A DNA stretch of 64,000 nt from assembly GCA_030813035.1 (NCBI GenBank), contig JAUSTV010000012.1. One strand, given 5' to 3'. The stretch comes from Bacillus_BA fengqiuensis. GTDB taxonomy: Bacteria; Bacillota; Bacilli; Bacillales; Bacillaceae_H. Both the position numbers and the translations under genes were made by a program. The notes under the pieces were generated by a model, which had not been told where the DNA came from, did no database searches, and saw only the letters and a program-made list of their open reading frames with translations. Below, piece by piece: positions 27,734 through 36,392 of this stretch. Each line of letters starts with the position of its first letter. Position 1 is the first letter of the stretch.

Positions 27734-28228
27734 GTGTACGTTTTAGATGCAAATGTTTTTATCGGTGCATATAGGGGATACTATTCTTTCGAAGTGGCAC
27801 CAAGTTTTTGGAGTGCATTAGTGAATTTAGCAGATGAATCTAAAATATGCAGTATAGACAGAATACAAGAAGAAATTGTTAATCAAAATGGTGATAATGC
27901 CGACCCACTACAGGAGTGGACTTCGGATAAGTTTAGAGATTACTTTGAAAGAACTGATGCTTTAGATGTTTTACAGCATTATGCACAAATTCAACAATGG
28001 GCTTTCGACAACCCACAATTTACAGACGCTGCAAAAGATGAATTTGCGAGAAATGCGGATGCATGGCTGGTAGCCTATGCTAAGGCAAAAGGACATACCT
28101 TAGTTACACATGAGGTGTATAATCCTGAAGCAAGGAAACGGATATTAATCCCCGTAGTATGTAGAAAATTTGGGATTGCTTATGTTGACACTTTTGAGAT
28201 GTTAAAAGATTTACAGGTGCAATTTTAA
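27734..28228 (+). CDS. DUF4411 PIN-like protein
   Basis: A 164-residue PIN-superfamily protein. The first acidic residue is in YVLDANVFIGAYRGYY, with later acidic positions in EEIVNQ, the segment RNADAWLVAYAKAKGHTLVTHE and the C-terminal YVDTFEML. PIN domains are metal-dependent ribonucleases. GTG at 27734 (after AAGGGG) is taken; an upstream GTG at 27725 overlaps the preceding stop. It forms a two-gene operon with the ImmA/IrrE protease. Confidence 0.85.
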   Translation: MYVLDANVFIGAYRGYYSFEVAPSFWSALVNLADESKICSIDRIQEEIVNQNGDNADPLQEWTSDKFRDYFERTDALDVLQHYAQIQQWAFDNPQFTDAAKDEFARNADAWLVAYAKAKGHTLVTHEVYNPEARKRILIPVVCRKFGIAYVDTFEMLKDLQVQF

Positions 28229-28381
28229 AAAGGCGTTCATTAAATTTAGAAAAAGGAAATTATAGAAAAGAAAAGGAAAAAGTGAGGCTCGGTTATAAAA
28301 AATTTTTAGATGAATTCTATTTAAAAAGAATTTAACTAAAATTATATTTATAAATGTAGGTAAACACCACTACATCTATAT

Positions 28382-28490
28382 ATCCGCAATGACTATCCAC
28401 GCCAATTGGACACTCATGGAAGAAGAGGCATTAATGCTTGCTGAATCCCTTTATTATGAAGAAAAAGGTGGACTGTTGCCTTACGATTGA
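28382..28490 (+). pseudogene. 3' remnant of the membrane-anchored protein gene
   Basis: The last 35 or so codons of a second copy of the gene at 15756 (...LMLAESLYYEEKGGLLPYD, stop). The 5' part is absent. Confidence 0.85.
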
Positions 28491-28537
28491 TTTTGCGATT
28501 AAGAGATGAATATCTGTTCTTAACAGAACTAAAATTA

Positions 28538-28578
28538 AAAAGCCGCTCCATTGTTGTATTAACATTGGGGCGGCTTTG
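28538..28578 (+). terminator. terminator in repeat copy B
   Basis: AAAGCCGCTCCA...TGGGGCGGCTTT, the duplicate of the hairpin at 16852. Confidence 0.85.
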
Positions 28579-28813
28579 ATGCTGTTAACTTATTATTTAG
28601 CGTAAAAGCTCAATCCGGTTTTCAGGGAAGTCAATTCGTTCGAGTTCAACTACGTTTTTCTATTCTTCAATAAGTACTCTCAGTTTATTGACAAAGCTGG
28701 CCATTCATCTGTCCATTTAGAGAGTTTGTTCAAAACAAAGCTGGCAGCAAAGATTTTATCATTAGAAAGCTTTGTATTGTCTTTGTTAGATAACGTCCCC
28801 AAGGCAAACAAAA

Positions 28814-28844
28814 GAGCCTATTAACATTGTAGTTAAATAGGCTC
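28814..28844 (-). terminator. terminator of the serine recombinase gene
   Basis: GAGCCTATT pairs with AATAGGCTC and on the minus strand is followed by TTTTG. The T-run coincides with the CAAAAGA heptamer (28809-28815) that elsewhere is an att arm. Confidence 0.75.
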
Positions 28845-30281
28845 AACCTTCGTAATTATAACGGAAGGGCTTTTTCCGGGTGCGCGGTAATAATCTCTTG
28901 GAACATCGACAACGATTTTCTCAAAAAGCTCTTTAATAAAAATTTTCCTATCGAACTCGCTTACAGTATCCCACAATGTAGGAATACTTTGTGCCATTTC
29001 AAGAATCAGTGAAGGGTTTAGGGAAGTCTTTTGGTGGGAAAGTTCCTTTAGTTGTTCTCGTAATATTTGTTCCTCTTCGTAGGCCCCATCCATCAATTCT
29101 ACATACTGTTCGCGGGGCATGGCCTCATCTCCTACTAACATCCCCCAATTTAGTTTTCTCTTTTTTATCTTGTCCAGTTTTTTTTCAATTTCAGCAATTA
29201 ACAAAGCACTATTATGATTGTCGTCTTGATCAACTACATCTACTTTAAGTGAATTTAGGAAACCTTTAGGGTTATCTATTGATAAATTATCCATAAATTC
29301 TTTTGTAAGTGCCTTTTCTGTGAACATGGGCAAATCACATGTCCCTTTGTTTTTCTTATTAATGCAAATGTAATGCTTTGTTCCCCTTGCTTTTTTAGTA
29401 TATCCAGAAAGTGATGCGCCACATCGCGCGCATCGAAGGACACCACTAAAGGGAAAGGGAGAAGTTGCTTTTTTACCTTGGATTGTTCTTTCCTTTCTAA
29501 ACTGTTGGGCTTGGTTAAAAGTCTCTTCACTAACGATAGCAGGAATATTTTCACTTTCAGTAATAATTGTTTCTAACTTTTTTGAATTATTACCCCATCG
29601 GACTTTTCCGCAATAGATAGGATTCTCTAACATCCTAGAAATAGTGCGAATATCTTTAGCCACATTAAATTGTTTTAGATATAAAGCAATCGCTCGTAAG
29701 CCTTTTCCTGAATTATATAACCTAAACATTTCTCTGACTAAGATAGCCTCTTCTTCATGTATTTCTAATTTTTTATCTATATATAAATATCCAAATGGAG
29801 CTTCGCCACCGTTTCTTTCTCCGCCCCGTGCTTTTTTTGCCATGTTCTCCGAAACGCGTTCAGAAATTGTTTCACGTTCCCATTGAGCCATTGCAGCTAC
29901 AAGGGTTAGAAAAAATCTCCCCATGGCTGAAGTTGTATCAAATACCTCAGTCACACTCTTTATTTTTACTCCAGTATCATCAAAAAGCTGTAAAAGTGTA
30001 TGAAGACTAGCTACGGATCTAACCAAACGATCAAGTTTATAGAAGACAACTACATCAAATTTTTCCGTTTTAGCCTCTTGCATTATCTTTTTTATAGCAG
30101 GGCGATTTAAATCTTTAGCGCTATAACCATCGTCAACATAAATGTCAACTAGATCCCAGTCTTGGGATTCAATAAACTTAATAGCCTTCTCTTGTTGAGA
30201 CGCAATACTGTAACCCTCTTTAGCTTGTTCGTCTGTAGATACACGAACATATATTGCAGCTTTCAAACCAGTTTCCCTCAT
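28833..30281 (-). CDS. large serine recombinase (integrase)
   Basis: A 482-residue large serine integrase. The N-terminal resolvase domain has the nucleophile Ser15 in IYVRVSTDEQ, then the SIASQQ, YVDDGYSAKDLNRP and FYKLDRLVRS blocks and the long E helix. A recombinase domain follows (residues about 160-270), then a zinc ribbon beginning CARCGASLSG, and a C-terminal coiled coil. The ATG at 30281, after AGGTG, is preferred over the TTG at 30293. It is the obvious candidate for the insertion at the symmetric att site in yhfA. At 482 residues it sits at the short end of the family. Confidence 0.95.
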   Translation of the reverse strand: MRETGLKAAIYVRVSTDEQAKEGYSIASQQEKAIKFIESQDWDLVDIYVDDGYSAKDLNRPAIKKIMQEAKTEKFDVVVFYKLDRLVRSVASLHTLLQLFDDTGVKIKSVTEVFDTTSAMGRFFLTLVAAMAQWERETISERVSENMAKKARGGERNGGEAPFGYLYIDKKLEIHEEEAILVREMFRLYNSGKGLRAIALYLKQFNVAKDIRTISRMLENPIYCGKVRWGNNSKKLETIITESENIPAIVSEETFNQAQQFRKERTIQGKKATSPFPFSGVLRCARCGASLSGYTKKARGTKHYICINKKNKGTCDLPMFTEKALTKEFMDNLSIDNPKGFLNSLKVDVVDQDDNHNSALLIAEIEKKLDKIKKRKLNWGMLVGDEAMPREQYVELMDGAYEEEQILREQLKELSHQKTSLNPSLILEMAQSIPTLWDTVSEFDRKIFIKELFEKIVVDVPRDYYRAPGKSPSVIITKVEPI

Positions 30282-30442
30282 TTTACACCTCAAAACTTTT
30301 TTAATTTCTATAAAGTATTCGAATAGAACGAGCTAGCGAGTATTATATTTCAAATCCAAATTTTAATTGTTGAAAAGAAGATAGTCCTATTAATTATTCA
30401 GCATAAACATTTATTAAGACATAAAGAAAGTGGGGAATAAAC

Positions 30443-30565
30443 ATGAAAATTGAAATTTCTGCAGAGAAACTTGCTGCTGCTGTAAATAAAATTCTAATAC
30501 CTGCAGTAATTAGAAAGATTGCTCAAGAACAAAAAGAATCTAAAGAAGCATCCACAGCTGATTAA
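30443..30565 (+). CDS. small protein divergent from the integrase, 40 aa
   Basis: A 40-residue frame starting MKIEISAEKLAAAVNKI, with a GTGGGG site 8 bases before the ATG. Codon use looks genuine. Small divergently read genes next to integrases often regulate or assist excision, but this one has no recognised motif. It might be the intact relative of the decayed small frames at the left ends of E1 and E2; similarity is not evident by eye. Confidence 0.5.
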   Translation: MKIEISAEKLAAAVNKILIPAVIRKIAQEQKESKEASTAD

Positions 30566-31819
30566 CATAATTTTTTGTTACCCGTTTTTAAGTTTATCGG
30601 TAACTACTCAGCCTGTATATTGGTTGCAAATTATCCTTGCAACGAAAATACAAAGTCTAGAAAGCACTTATTATATTGCATTTAAACATAATATTTATAG
30701 TGGATTTATTTCTCGCAATCAACATGTAGTAACTGAGTAGTTACATATATTGTAATGATTATTATATATCGGCTCTGTAAATTATGGAAATGAGAGATGC
30801 GAGTGTTATGGAATAGGTAGAAAAAGTCTAAAGAAAATTATGTTTTTATTGACGTGGGTTACTTTAGAAGGTGAAAAAATGCGGAAAGCCAAGAGAAATG
30901 ATACTTATGCCTTGGGCGTCATAAGTGCATATCCTGCCTTTTTGGCTGACATCGGGGAGATGAGATGGAAAAATAAAAACCAGAAAGACTACCATGAAAA
31001 TAAACTTCTCTAACTCCGAAACAAGACAATACCAAAGAAGACTTGTCCCATTCCTTAAAAAAAATGGAGAGAGCCATAATTAATTGATCTATAGATTGGA
31101 TTGACTGGATCAAGGTCAGTATCGGTATTGACACTTCCTAACCATTTTCATCCTCTGTGGTGCAGCGCTGATTTTGCGCTGCATGGTTGGCTAATGGGAA
31201 AGAATCCAATATCAAGATGTTATTTTTCCAAAAGAAAAGGATAAGGGATGAAATATCATCATCCCAGAACGTACAAAAATCCCATCGGTCTTAAACCCTG
31301 ATTGGGACAATACAAAAGAGTATGTTCTATGGTAGGAAAAGTCTGAATGGCTGCTGTGGGTTTACTAGGAAAACTCCTTGTAGGAGATGACGGAACATGT
31401 CAGGTAAATGGTTATTGCAAACCGAATGGCCAAGGTATCACGACAGCCTCAAAAAAAGATATCTTGTGATGAGACGTACAGGGCCTAATCAGATATTGAG
31501 TTTGTTTAAATGAAAATACACTTGCTTGAATATAAGGATAATCTAAACCTATGAGAAGGTTGGATATTTAAATAAAAGCTACCTAATCTCTTTTTGTAGA
31601 TAATGAACTTTATGTTAATTTCTCTTAAGTACAACCGGAGGAGTTTTTTATAACGAGTCTTGTTGTACGAATGGGGGCATTAATGGAAGAATGATCACAA
31701 AAATGATTAGCCTTCCTTATAAAAGAACGAATCCCCCAAATTGAAATTATAAACGAAAGTATAAATTTATATACCAGCGATACTAGAGAGTGCAGAAAAT
31801 GTGGCTTAAAAAAGAAAAT
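30566..31819. other. gene-poor, decayed region
   Basis: There is no intact gene. It contains an inverted pair GGTAACTACTCAG (30599) / CTGAGTAGTTAC (30733), one copy of a hairpin plus TGGTTGGCTAAYGGG motif (31152-31193) and a probable TnpB 3' fragment (31700-31821). Confidence 0.55.
31152..31193 (+). repeat. hairpin + TGGTTGGCTAATGGG motif, copy 1
   Basis: TGCAGCGC, 7-base loop, GCGCTGCA, directly followed by TGGTTGGCTAATGGG. Copy 2 at 32306-32337 has a different stem (TGCC/GGCA) but the same TGGTTGGCTAACGGG tail, so the tail is conserved and the stem covaries. Confidence 0.6.
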
Positions 31820-31821
31820 TT
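31700..31821 (+). pseudogene. probable IS605-type TnpB 3' fragment
   Basis: Two frames, offset by one shift, read MISLPYKRTNPPN and then PQIEIINESINLYTSDTREC-RKCGLKKKI before a stop. The order (basic 'LPYKR', short strand, YTS, CxxCG) resembles the zinc-finger end of TnpB/OrfB proteins. No upstream part is recognisable and there is no TnpA. Judged by pattern only. Confidence 0.35.
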
Positions 31822-32176
31822 AATATAAATAAGCACTCGCAATAGTGGAGGATATTTTTTTTGTGACTAATTCGTGGCATTGTTTTAAGAGGTCATATTC
31901 ATAGGGGATAATGAGAGTCATATGGCAAATCTTGTTTCGAATTGAGACTAGAGAGTGAAGTTTTTTCCTCTCTATAAGACTAAATATGTTGATCAGTTCA
32001 CCGTATTTACCAAAAAGTGCAATGGTATCATGCAAGTAATCTTTTCCTTCCTCACCCAATTTCCTTCTCCATATAGGGCCGTAACGTTTCCCCATTTTGC
32101 TATCTGCAATATCACGAAGTGTTATTTCAATTTCATACAGCATTCTATAAGATTTAGTCATAGTCACAATATTCAA
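31820..32176 (-). CDS. HEPN-domain protein
   Basis: A 118-residue helical protein with the HEPN ribonuclease signature R80-NKIC-H85 (RX4H) after a hydrophobic helix, and the typical entry sequence RMLYEIEITLRDI near residues 11-23. TTG at 32176 is chosen because AAAGGAGG stands 9 bases upstream; reading further upstream is possible but lacks a site. No nucleotidyltransferase (MNT) partner, the usual neighbour, is seen. It may be an orphan toxin or the surviving domain of a longer protein. Confidence 0.6.
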   Translation of the reverse strand: MNIVTMTKSYRMLYEIEITLRDIADSKMGKRYGPIWRRKLGEEGKDYLHDTIALFGKYGELINIFSLIERKKLHSLVSIRNKICHMTLIIPYEYDLLKQCHELVTKKISSTIASAYLY

Positions 32177-32305
32177 TACTAATATCCTCCTTTCCGTTTT
32201 AATATTTCGCTGTTTACAGATTAAAAATCCTTTTTGAATACTAAAATTCTTTTTAAGTTTGCTTATTGTACTACCATGAGAGAACGGTAAATTTTCTATC
32301 ATCTG

Positions 32306-32337
32306 TGATGCCGCGTCGTGGCATGGTTGGCTAACGG
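32306..32337 (+). repeat. hairpin + TGGTTGGCTAACGGG motif, copy 2
   Basis: TGATGCCGCGTCGTGGCA forms a short hairpin followed by TGGTTGGCTAACGGG. Together with the terminator at 32361 it may form one small RNA of about 90 nt. Confidence 0.6.
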
Positions 32338-32360
32338 GGGATTTAAAAAAGGAACAATTC

Positions 32361-32389
32361 AAGACTGTAATAAAGCAGTCTTTTTTTTA
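32361..32389 (+). terminator. intrinsic terminator
   Basis: AAGACTG, short loop, CAGTCTT then T8. There is no protein gene upstream on this strand, which points to an RNA product from about 32290. Confidence 0.8.
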
Positions 32390-32872
32390 TGTTCAAAAAT
32401 CAAAAATGAAGTTTAAAAGAGCCTTTATATAAAACAATTATTTTTAATTCCTGCTTTACCAAAAGTCCTCATTATTCTAAATATATAGTCTTTAGACTTT
32501 TAAATGTCTTTCATTTAAATGCTACATTCTAGGGTTTCTGCCGATTTCTATAGTTACCTTCAATAGTATCCAATTAAAGTATCCTTTAGTGTCATGGTAA
32601 CCTATATGCGTAACTAATAGCGATTATTGAACTCGAATAAGTAAAGTTATTAGATAAATAACTTAATTTATTAATATTTGTAAGCATAAGGAAAAAATAT
32701 TTTGTAGCTTATAGCATTGAAGAGATAAAAATGATATTCGTATTCATAAAGGAAAACAGTAATACTAACCTTTCCTTTTTATAAAAAAAGAAGTAGTAAC
32801 TATAATGGGTAACTATTTAAAATCCTTTAAAAGAGCCGATTTAGCAATGATTGTAGTACTTTATTAGCTTAT

Positions 32873-32892
32873 AGTAACGATTATAGGTTACT
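32873..32892. promoter_or_regulatory. 20-bp imperfect palindrome, site 1
   Basis: AGTAACGATTATAGGTTACT. Site 2 at 45675-45694 has the same ends and length (AGTAACGAATAGACGTTACT) and the same preceding TTAT. Likely a protein-binding site; the cognate protein is unknown. Confidence 0.45.
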
Positions 32893-33554
32893 TCAAAACA
32901 AACATAGTATCTATTAATCGTTACGCATAAAAGGATGAGAAGTCTTTATTTCACCAAATGGATAACTACTTTCCATATAAATTTAATCCAATCTCTTTGT
33001 ATATGGATTAGCCGACATGAGAAATAGTTGCTCACATGGAGTTTTACGTATCTAATATGAAAAATATAGTAATGTTTTAGTATATAGACAGAAGACTGAG
33101 ACAAGGCCGTTGTGATATAGAGAATAGCAATATCTTATAAAAAGCGGGTCGGATCAGGGGAAGTATGGGATACAAAGTTTCTCCAATCAGGTTCATTAAA
33201 GAGGAATCGAGTAATAATTTTTCTTTCATACATGCGGAAAAAGTGAATAATAAATTGTAGTGAAGCAACCATAAATAATAATGAAAAAAGAGAAGTATTT
33301 TAAAGTAAGTAGTAGCTAAAGATTCAGGTGATTTAGCATGAGTAAATGTTGAAATATAGCCTTTTAGCGAGATATTAGGCTTGCTTCCTATGAAGTAAGG
33401 TCAATTAAGCACACTGTCATATACCCAATTATATCTATAAAACTGTTTATTTTGCAGCAAGAAGTTCGATATGAAAATCTGTCTGTAGGTCGGAGTAAAT
33501 AAATGTAGGCTCTATTTGCCTGTAAGTGTTGATGGCTTCCAAAAAATAGAAATA

Positions 33555-33584
33555 AACCACTTCAACACAGAAGTTAAAGTGGTT
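33555..33584 (-). terminator. terminator of the 57-aa gene
   Basis: AACCACTTTAACTTC pairs partly with GAAGTGGTT; on the minus strand it is followed by TATTTCTATTTTTTGG. Confidence 0.65.
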
Positions 33585-33617
33585 CTTTAAATAATTATTT
33601 AGAAGTATTTTCCGTGT

Positions 33618-33791
33618 TCAGTCTTCAAAAGGCTTCCCGTATATTGCCTTACGTTTGTATACAACTTCACCGACTTTTTCTTTCCCATTTACCGTAGCAA
33701 TTGCCTTTACCCCCACAACAGGCACACCAATTTTACAAGAATTTTTGTCGGAAAGCTTTTTTAATCGACTTGGATTGATAAATCTGGTCAA
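33618..33791 (-). CDS. small hypothetical protein, 57 aa
   Basis: A 57-residue frame starting at TTG (33791), nine bases after GGAGG. It reads MTRFINPSRLKKL, then CKIGVPVVGVKAIATVNG and ends YGKPFED. Alternating hydrophobic beta-like strands and a matching downstream terminator support a real gene. Too short for the usual 60-residue cut-off. No family recognised. Confidence 0.6.
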   Translation of the reverse strand: MTRFINPSRLKKLSDKNSCKIGVPVVGVKAIATVNGKEKVGEVVYKRKAIYGKPFED

Positions 33792-34200
33792 TTAGAAACG
33801 CCTCCAAAAAGATAATTTATTGTTTTCGAATCAAATGACTAATTGCTAAATTATGTATAAATATAATGGTTCTTTTTCAATCTATACTTAGTGAAGCCAA
33901 AATTTACAAACTTTTTTCTCTGTCATAATCCCACATTTTCACAAAAAAGGTTAGGTATTTTCAGGTAAAATAAACAATCTTTATTCAAATGATTTAATTG
34001 AGTTTATGTCCCTCTCATAACCATGAATAAATGTAGCAGGATGGATACTGACAATTCTTCCTGTGTTGTTATAATATCTAAACTTCATCCAAACCAATCC
34101 TTTGTAAATAAAATATTATTTTTATTACATTATAACTCAAGGGCAATGAACTTTACTAAAAGAGCAAACACAAAAAAGACTACCTTCGAAAGAAAGTAGC

Positions 34201-35724
34201 CTAATTGGTCTTTAAAAACTCTGACAGTTGCACTAAATCTAATGATTTCATATCAAGAGTATATAAATTTTGATTTACAATTGTCCCGTCTCTCTGCTCA
34301 TCTAATGGCATTAGTAGTATATTTTTGAAGTATTTATTACTCATTCTATTTCGCTTAGGAATACTTTGCAAAATATCATGTTCCATACTATCTCTATGTT
34401 GATAGATTAATAGCACTTTAGATTTTATGAACGTAGCATTCTCGATCATATCAACATATTGATCCATTTTATATTTAGATAGAACTTCTCCTTCCATTGC
34501 TACTACAGGAATAAGCATATGCTCATACAATTTTTTTTCTGTTTTTATTGAACTTAACGAAAATATATATGGAGTTGGAGTGGTTATATTTTGTACAAGA
34601 ATATCCCATGAATGAAAATCAGCATTATCTACAATTGTAGGAATATATGGAAATTCTGTGGATTTATTTAATGCTTCTAATGCAGTAACTATTGTTGAAT
34701 CAGTTTCTTGTTCTTTCAACGCACGCAGTAGCATTTTTTTAAAGAAATCTTTTGTTCGCTCAAGGCTTATAACAAATACCTCCAAATTTTGAGGTGCTTC
34801 TCTACTTATAACCTCACCTATATTTTCTTTTAAATTGCGTATACGGGTTGAACGATTTCCAAAGTGTTTTTTTGTTGTTACAGAATCATCTAAGAGTATG
34901 AATACTGCTCTATGGTTGAATAATGGTTTTACTTTGGCCAACTCGATATACTTTAGAATTTTTTCTTTAATAGTTGTTTGTGTTCCTTTTTCTATTTCAT
35001 TGCCATCTTCTCCAATCAGTGTTTCAAAAGATTGTTTACCTGAGTCAATTTCGATATGAAACAAATCTTTACGTAATTGGAAAATCCAATCCGGTATTAG
35101 TCCATCTACTAATTTAACAGTGTAAGGGTTATGGGAAGTAACATATCGTGTTTTTGCCATTTGGATTTCCTTCTTGTTTTCTCTAAATAAATGAATAGAA
35201 TGACTATTTCCATCTAATTCATCTTGGTGTATCTTGTAGAACCGTTCTGGCTTTGTTTTCATACTTTTTTTTTGTATCTTAAAAAGGGTGTTTCTGGTTA
35301 CATAACCTTCACCTAAATCTTTTGTTTCAGCGATAACTTTTAAGATATCTACAACTACTTGGCGTATCCCTAATGTATGATCACTAAATGATGTATGTCT
35401 TTTTGTAATTCCTTTATTTACGAATCCAGTGAATTTTAAAAAATCTAAGCCTCTTTCTGTAATATCAACAAAGTTGAAAAGCATACCATCACGTTTACGA
35501 ATATTCTGCTTCTTCTGGGTAAGAAGTTTAATATTTTTCAATTTTACTATTTTTTTGGACCATGATTTTTCGTGAATGTCACCAAATAAGGTGAAAATAT
35601 CCAATATTTGTTGTTGAGTGAATGGGCCATCCAATCCTAGTAAAGCAAGTGTGTAAAAATAAGGGTCTGTAAAGTAAAAACCTTTTCCATTATGATTTGT
35701 CATTAATTTGATTTCAAAGTCCAT
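34201..35724 (-). CDS. replication-relaxation family protein
   Basis: A 507-residue protein of the type annotated as replication-relaxation. The N-terminal winged-helix part (residues about 25-105, FTQQQILDIFTLFG ... ITERGLDFL) is followed by the conserved core GLIPDWIFQLRKDLFHIEIDSGKQSFETLIG and KILKYIELAK. Such proteins are found on Bacillus plasmids and integrative elements, where they are linked to replication or transfer initiation. The C-terminal 200 residues are not recognised. The ribosome site AGAGGAAG precedes the ATG. A terminator-like hairpin directly upstream implies control by attenuation. Confidence 0.75.
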   Translation of the reverse strand: MDFEIKLMTNHNGKGFYFTDPYFYTLALLGLDGPFTQQQILDIFTLFGDIHEKSWSKKIVKLKNIKLLTQKKQNIRKRDGMLFNFVDITERGLDFLKFTGFVNKGITKRHTSFSDHTLGIRQVVVDILKVIAETKDLGEGYVTRNTLFKIQKKSMKTKPERFYKIHQDELDGNSHSIHLFRENKKEIQMAKTRYVTSHNPYTVKLVDGLIPDWIFQLRKDLFHIEIDSGKQSFETLIGEDGNEIEKGTQTTIKEKILKYIELAKVKPLFNHRAVFILLDDSVTTKKHFGNRSTRIRNLKENIGEVISREAPQNLEVFVISLERTKDFFKKMLLRALKEQETDSTIVTALEALNKSTEFPYIPTIVDNADFHSWDILVQNITTPTPYIFSLSSIKTEKKLYEHMLIPVVAMEGEVLSKYKMDQYVDMIENATFIKSKVLLIYQHRDSMEHDILQSIPKRNRMSNKYFKNILLMPLDEQRDGTIVNQNLYTLDMKSLDLVQLSEFLKTN

Positions 35725-35752
35725 CTAACTTCCTCTTTTCTTTTAGTTTGAC

Positions 35753-35897
35753 AAGAAAAAGGCACACTCTCCATAACAAGGGAAAGTGCGCCTTTAGGGT
35801 ACTCCTTTTTACAGGCTATTCTTTTAAATAAGTAGCCCCTTCTATACAAAACATTGATGAATCAAGGGCTGCTCAATTATCTATTATTATTATTATA
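35753..35897 (-). promoter_or_regulatory. leader with two hairpins before the replication-relaxation gene
   Basis: Reading the minus strand: TATAAT (35897-35892), then AGCAGCCCTT...AAGGGGCT (35872-35831), then a terminator-like hairpin AAAGGCGCACTTTCCC...GAGTGTGCCTTT with TTCTTG (35794-35753), then the ribosome site and ATG at 35724. The terminator lies inside the 5' leader, so expression probably depends on antitermination or readthrough. Confidence 0.6.
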
Positions 35898-36260
35898 CTT
35901 TCAATTAAGCTCAATTTTAACAACAGTACTTAATTTTAATACAAAATAAATTCCTTTTTATAAAGATCCATCTTCTAGGAAATCATTATTAACGGTTCTA
36001 AAAGGTGTTTTCATGTCTAGGACAAAATTTCCTAAAGGCTAAAACTCATATGGCATTGCTATTACCTTCGTACTTTCCCAGTATCAATTGTGTTGCTTGA
36101 TATAATAAATCTTAAAAAATTAATGTTTTTATGGAAAAAAGCTTCAAATATCAAAAACAATCATTATAATATTTAGGGTTTTGGCAATAAGAAAGCAGAA
36201 ATAGTTTGCTAAATTAATCGTTGTTATAAAGGAATTAGGAAAAGGAGGAAGGGAGATTAA
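35898..36260. other. AT-rich gap
   Basis: I see no gene, tandem repeat or terminator here beyond AT-rich sequence; the promoter of the next operon probably lies within 36160-36240. Confidence 0.4.
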
Positions 36261-36392
36261 ACGAATACTGGATATTGCTATATTTGCTCAAAGGAAAGAT
36301 TGATTAAAACTTTGTTTGATGAAAGAGAAAAAACAGTATTTGATATATGCAATGATTGTTTGGAACGTGTTGTTAAATTCTTTGTTTATTGA
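36261..36392 (+). CDS. small zinc-finger protein with an ACG in place of a start codon
   Basis: A 43-codon frame reading TNTGYCYICSKERL...DICNDCLERVVKFF, with two CxxC pairs (CYIC, CNDC-type) about 21 residues apart, typical of a small treble-clef or zinc-ribbon protein. The frame begins ACG right after a stop and 6 bases after AGGAGGAAGGGAG, so the natural ATG appears changed to ACG. Either a recently inactivated gene or a rare non-ATG start. It lies just upstream of the Cch-like ATPase gene. Confidence 0.45.
   Translation, partial: TNTGYCYICSKERLIKTLFDEREKTVFDICNDCLERVVKFFVY

Larger units (their letters stand above)
28382..28794. repeat. approx. 400-bp direct repeat, copy B
   Basis: It matches 16680-17107. 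It ends at TTAGATAAC, directly before the sequence that flanks the serine recombinase gene. Confidence 0.9.
17110..28796. mobile_element. sub-element E2 (inferred)
   Basis: It is bounded by the att-like site at 17109 and by the end of repeat copy B next to the serine recombinase. It carries DUF2325, a methyltransferase-specificity fusion, type I restriction and a protease/PIN pair. The right boundary is less certain because the presumed core there reads GT rather than AC. Confidence 0.45.
28229..28832. other. non-coding stretch holding repeat copy B
   Basis: The first 150 bases show nothing recognisable; the rest is repeat copy B (28382-28794) and the recombinase terminator. Confidence 0.7.
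32177..33617. other. gene-poor region
   Basis: I find no convincing gene in 1.4 kb. It holds motif copy 2 with its terminator (32306-32389), a 20-bp palindrome AGTAACGATTATAGGTTACT (32873-32892) and other GTAAC/GTTAC words, and a terminator for the gene at 33618. Confidence 0.55.

Noticed and set aside
32389..33617. Short open frames in the gene-poor part of E3
   Set aside because: They lack ribosome sites and show no protein-like pattern; they are better seen as non-coding or decayed DNA.
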